Shown here: one piece after another, positions 61,190 through 64,000 of the stretch
How positions within the stretch are numbered: the first letter of the stretch is position 1
How the letters are laid out: every line of letters begins with the position of its first letter
From: Primulina eburnea
Taxonomy: Eukaryota; Streptophyta; Magnoliopsida; Lamiales; Gesneriaceae
Length of the DNA: 64,000 nucleotides
NCBI RefSeq assembly: GCF_022965805.1
Contig: NC_133104.1
Location: 43,258,682-43,322,681 of the forward strand
Direction of reading: 5' to 3'
Translations under genes and position numbers: made by a program
Notes under the pieces: model-generated
What the model saw: only the letters and a program-made list of their open reading frames with translations
The model's database searches: none
Told to the model about the DNA's origin: nothing

Positions 61190-61350
61190 AATAACTAACT
61201 CGAGCCAATGACATGTAACTCATATGACAAGATGGTTTTAAATTTAAGATAAAATCTCATGTTCGAAACTCATTTATAGTATTCCATGCCGGAACTATCT
61301 TGTCATATGAGTTACATGTCATTGGCTTGAGTTAGTTATTTGACAAAAAT
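61188..61350. repeat. Inverted repeat, two arms of about 50 bp
   Basis: The arm CAAATAACTAACTCGAGCCA at the left and its near complement TGGCTTGAGTTAGTTATTTG at the right extend through ATGACATGTAACTCATATGA on both sides. The loop contains CATGTTCGAAACTCATTTAT, repeated at about 61422 as CAGGTTCGAAACTCATTTAT. Confidence 0.88.
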
Positions 61351-61411
61351 TTGTGTGAGACGGTCTCACGAGTCGTATTTTGTGAGACAAATATCTTATT
61401 TGGATCATCTA
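61342..61411 (+). repeat. GTGAGAC-family repeat, copy O (left end only)
   Basis: Starts GACAAAAATTTGTGTGAGAC, contains GTGAGACGGTCTCAC, and stops after TTGGATCATCTAT. Confidence 0.85.
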
Positions 61412-62736
61412 TATAAAATCTCAGGTTCGAAACTCATTTATAGTATTTCATGCCGGAACTAAAAACAAATCTCGAAAATCTATTAGAAAGGTTTTTATAA
61501 AAAAATATATTAAAAAAGTAATAGGAAAATAAGCATAGGTATTATCCTGCCGCGGCCACACGGGTTTCATATAGTCGTAGCAGCAGACGAGTTCTCCCAA
61601 TTTTTATTTCTATTTATTTAGTATCGCTCAGGTTCTTTCGTTTTCCCAAATCATAATCTGCCAATTAGTTGACGAATTTCCCATCGAAGTATTCTTCTGT
61701 GCGGTAAAATTACGAACTCTTGATCTGTTTTCTTACAAAGGATAAGGGTAATAATTATCGATATACTTTAGTTTGCGCTTGTTTTTTTACGCGTGTGTGT
61801 GTGTGTGTGTGTTTGTGTGCAAGTATGTTTTTTTTTTTTAACCAGGTAAAAATGTATGTTTTGATTGTAAGATGATGCTTACTTATTTCAAGCTCCTAAT
61901 TTTTTTTTAAAAAAATTTGAATTCGTGAAAATTCAAGTTTTTTTTAAAAAAATATAGACTAGTAATTTTTAAGAATTGTAATGGAATTCTGGGTTTGACC
62001 CTGTGTTAGAGTTTAATTCTCATTTGGATGAATTACTGCAATTTTACTTGATCTAGTTTTATGCTTAGAATCTTATGCCGAAGGAGCTGAGGGAATATTA
62101 TGTTGGAAGTAGATCAAGGAGTAATTTTATCCAAATTTGAATAGATTTTTATCTTGGGTCACCTCATCCCTTGCCGTCCTTATTTGTTTCTTAACCCTTT
62201 TGGTTGATTCTGTTCGTGTGTCTTTGATGAGAAAATTGATTAGTTTATTTTCATGAAAAGTGGAAGTATGAAAGAAAAAAACTGCCGAACCATTATTCGA
62301 TTTGCAAATATTGGCAGCAGTTAAATAGTACATAGGAGTTCAGCTTTTAGTTTTTTGATGTTATGTTTAGAATATTTTTGGCATGACGGGCTCTTTTAAA
62401 ATCTGACGAACTCTGAATTTCTAACACACGCCTTTCTCATATTTGTTCGTGTCTTGATGCTTTTGTCATAATTTATTGGACATAGCAGAGATTTTTAACA
62501 TTCCATTTTCACTGTGGCCATAACTTTATAACCTTTAGACAACTTATTGAATTATCTTGCATGCAGATTTTAATGTCTTGGCTCTTGTTTTCTTTTAACA
62601 AAAGTTTCAGGAGTTTTGGGAAATTGTCGGTTCTTAAAGTGCATTCTACTATGATTTTGTGAACAACTTAGCTTGTTTTTTCTGATCCTGACTTTTTGGT
62701 CGTGTCCTGCAGATTTATTGAGCCCTTCTCTCATTT
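61412..62736. other. MPC1 promoter, leader and 5' UTR intron
   Basis: Includes (GT)n at 61794-61810. TCCTGCAG ending at 62712 looks like the acceptor of a leader intron just upstream of the MPC1 start; its donor probably lies near 61700-61750. No other gene is seen. Confidence 0.5.
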
Positions 62737-63785
62737 ATGGCTTCCTTCAAAGCATTTCTGAACAGTCCTGTTGGTCCCAAAACCACTCATTTTTGGGGTC
62801 CCATAGCTAATTGGGGATTTGTTATTGCTGTATGCTTCTATGCCTAAATTGATAGGCAAAATTAGTTATTTGTTGGTGAAATTTGGTCTAAATTTTCTTA
62901 TTGGTTTTCCAGGGACTTGTTGATATGAAAAAACCTCCAGAAATGATATCTGGAAACATGACTGGAGGTAAAATAATGAGCTCCTTAGACTGCCCTGATT
63001 ACATATTTGGATTCTAATTATTATTTCCATGATGCAGCGATGTGTATATATTCTGCATTGTTCATGAGGTTTGCATGGATGGTACAGCCTCGTAACTATC
63101 TGTTGCTTGCTTGTCATGCTTCAAATGAGTCGGTGCAGCTCTATCAACTGTCCCGCTGGGCTAAGGGCCAAGGGTACATGGTTTAACACTTAAAGTTTGA
63201 TTCCTGTGGCGCTTATGCTTTATCTCTCAACTTGCACAAATGGATCGATGTTACCGCTGCCACGATCCTTTTTCAATGTTTTTATTTTCACTTCTTCTGA
63301 GAGTTGATGTTTTTCATTTTTTATCAACTATTGTTTTTATTGGTTATACAAATTTAAATCACACATAAGAGTTTGAAAAATGAAGGGATCTGCTCGGATA
63401 GTGAGCATAAAAAAGAGTGGAGAAGAGAAGAATTCAGGATCTGAAAATAAAGGCCATTGATATATTAATTCATTGATGCTGGACTCGATGTGAGCTTGCA
63501 TATAAGCATCGACACAAAGCCCCTTCCTCTTGAAATTTGGTGTTGGTTGTATGTCTTGTTTAAACGAATTCGTCTTTGCATCATAGGGGATTTTAGGTGT
63601 TTGAACCACATTTGATTCATGCAATATCAGAAGTTGTCTGTTTGTTCATCAATTCCCATTTTGGTTTGTATAATTTTACACGGGAAGTTGTTGACCTGAT
63701 CTGTTCAGCTTTGCAATAAAACTAAAACAACCATTATTTTTCCAGGTATCTGGAGCAAAAGAAAGCTGAGACTTCATCTCAGTGA
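62737..63785 (+). CDS. MPC1: Mitochondrial pyruvate carrier 1 (MPC1/BRP44L family)
   Basis: Four exons (62737-62829, 62913-62967, 63038-63173, 63746-63785) join in phase to give 107 residues, the normal length. With MPC2-type partners it forms the inner-membrane carrier importing pyruvate into mitochondria. Signature stretches are [40 protein letters not shown] and then [40 protein letters not shown] and [15 protein letters not shown]. These cover the amphipathic N-terminus and the short hydrophobic helices. The last exon codes only 13 residues. No damage was seen. Confidence 0.96.
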
Positions 63786-64000
63786 AGTATTCTGCTCTTC
63801 TATATCATCTTCCAGCATTCAAGCAAAGTGTTTCCTCTCTACCTGGCACCTAGAAAACAAAGAAAACCTGAACTCTCTCATGGTTCATCTTATTATTTTC
63901 ATTTCTATGTATTTTTGTTATATTGTGAAAGCTCTTCTCGGTTCATTTTAGTTAACAGATCTTCCCGAAAGGCACTACAGAGAAAATGAGGCTCTCTTCA
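63786..64000 (+). other. MPC1 3' UTR and window edge
   Basis: Non-coding sequence after the MPC1 stop codon; no new gene starts before the window ends. Confidence 0.5.

Overview
The window is nuclear DNA from a flowering plant. Multi-exon genes with short GT-AG introns, AT-rich intergenic DNA, long (TA)n tracts, tRNA-type SINEs, MITEs, LTR elements and a scrap of chloroplast DNA all point that way. At least fifteen full or partial copies of one family built around GTGAGACGGTCTCAC recall repeats I associate with Lamiales (for example Gesneriaceae). That placement is inference.

Left to right, the genes are: a CDK-like Ser/Thr kinase (1289-11087, +); a SAUR auxin-response gene (14880-15326, +); an 11-beta-hydroxysteroid dehydrogenase-like SDR (15897-17497, -); a two-domain heavy-metal-associated isoprenylated protein (19044-20932, -); a BASIC PENTACYSTEINE regulator with a disturbed N-terminus (23369-24210, +); a UDP-arabinopyranose mutase/RGP (25800-27678, +); a broken MIKC MADS-box gene (31034-32553, -); a frameshifted CYP94-type P450 (40000-41507, -); a COMM-domain protein (48904-50303, -); a plant O-fucosyltransferase family protein (54956-57149, +); and mitochondrial pyruvate carrier 1 (62737-63785, +). 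Exon joins were worked out by hand and checked for phase. They act in separate pathways and form no cluster.

The most notable structures are mobile. (1) The last kinase intron (5.0 kb) holds a chloroplast ycf2 fragment, which is split by a 4.27-kb minus-strand LTR retrotransposon with apparently identical 386-bp LTRs. That element carries no polymerase genes. It carries two tandem arrays with codon-multiple periods (about 42 and 27 bp) and a captured, decayed N-terminal piece of an EMB8-like alpha/beta-hydrolase gene. (2) At 36163-37939 four elements are nested: a GTGAGAC-family copy holds a hAT relic (8-bp TSD), which holds a TRIM retrotransposon, which holds a 267-bp hAT MITE (8-bp TSD). 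(3) A foldback element of about 866 bp sits in a (TA)n tract at 58761-59626, close to a Harbinger-like element. (4) Tandem Helitron-like 3' hairpins lie at 53.8-54.03 kb.

Three genes carry reading-frame damage: MADS (two single-base losses plus a nonsense codon), CYP94 (one base lost) and BPC (one base lost near the N-terminus). Each could be real decay or an assembly error. Everything was read by eye; similarity calls rest on remembered family motifs, not on searches.
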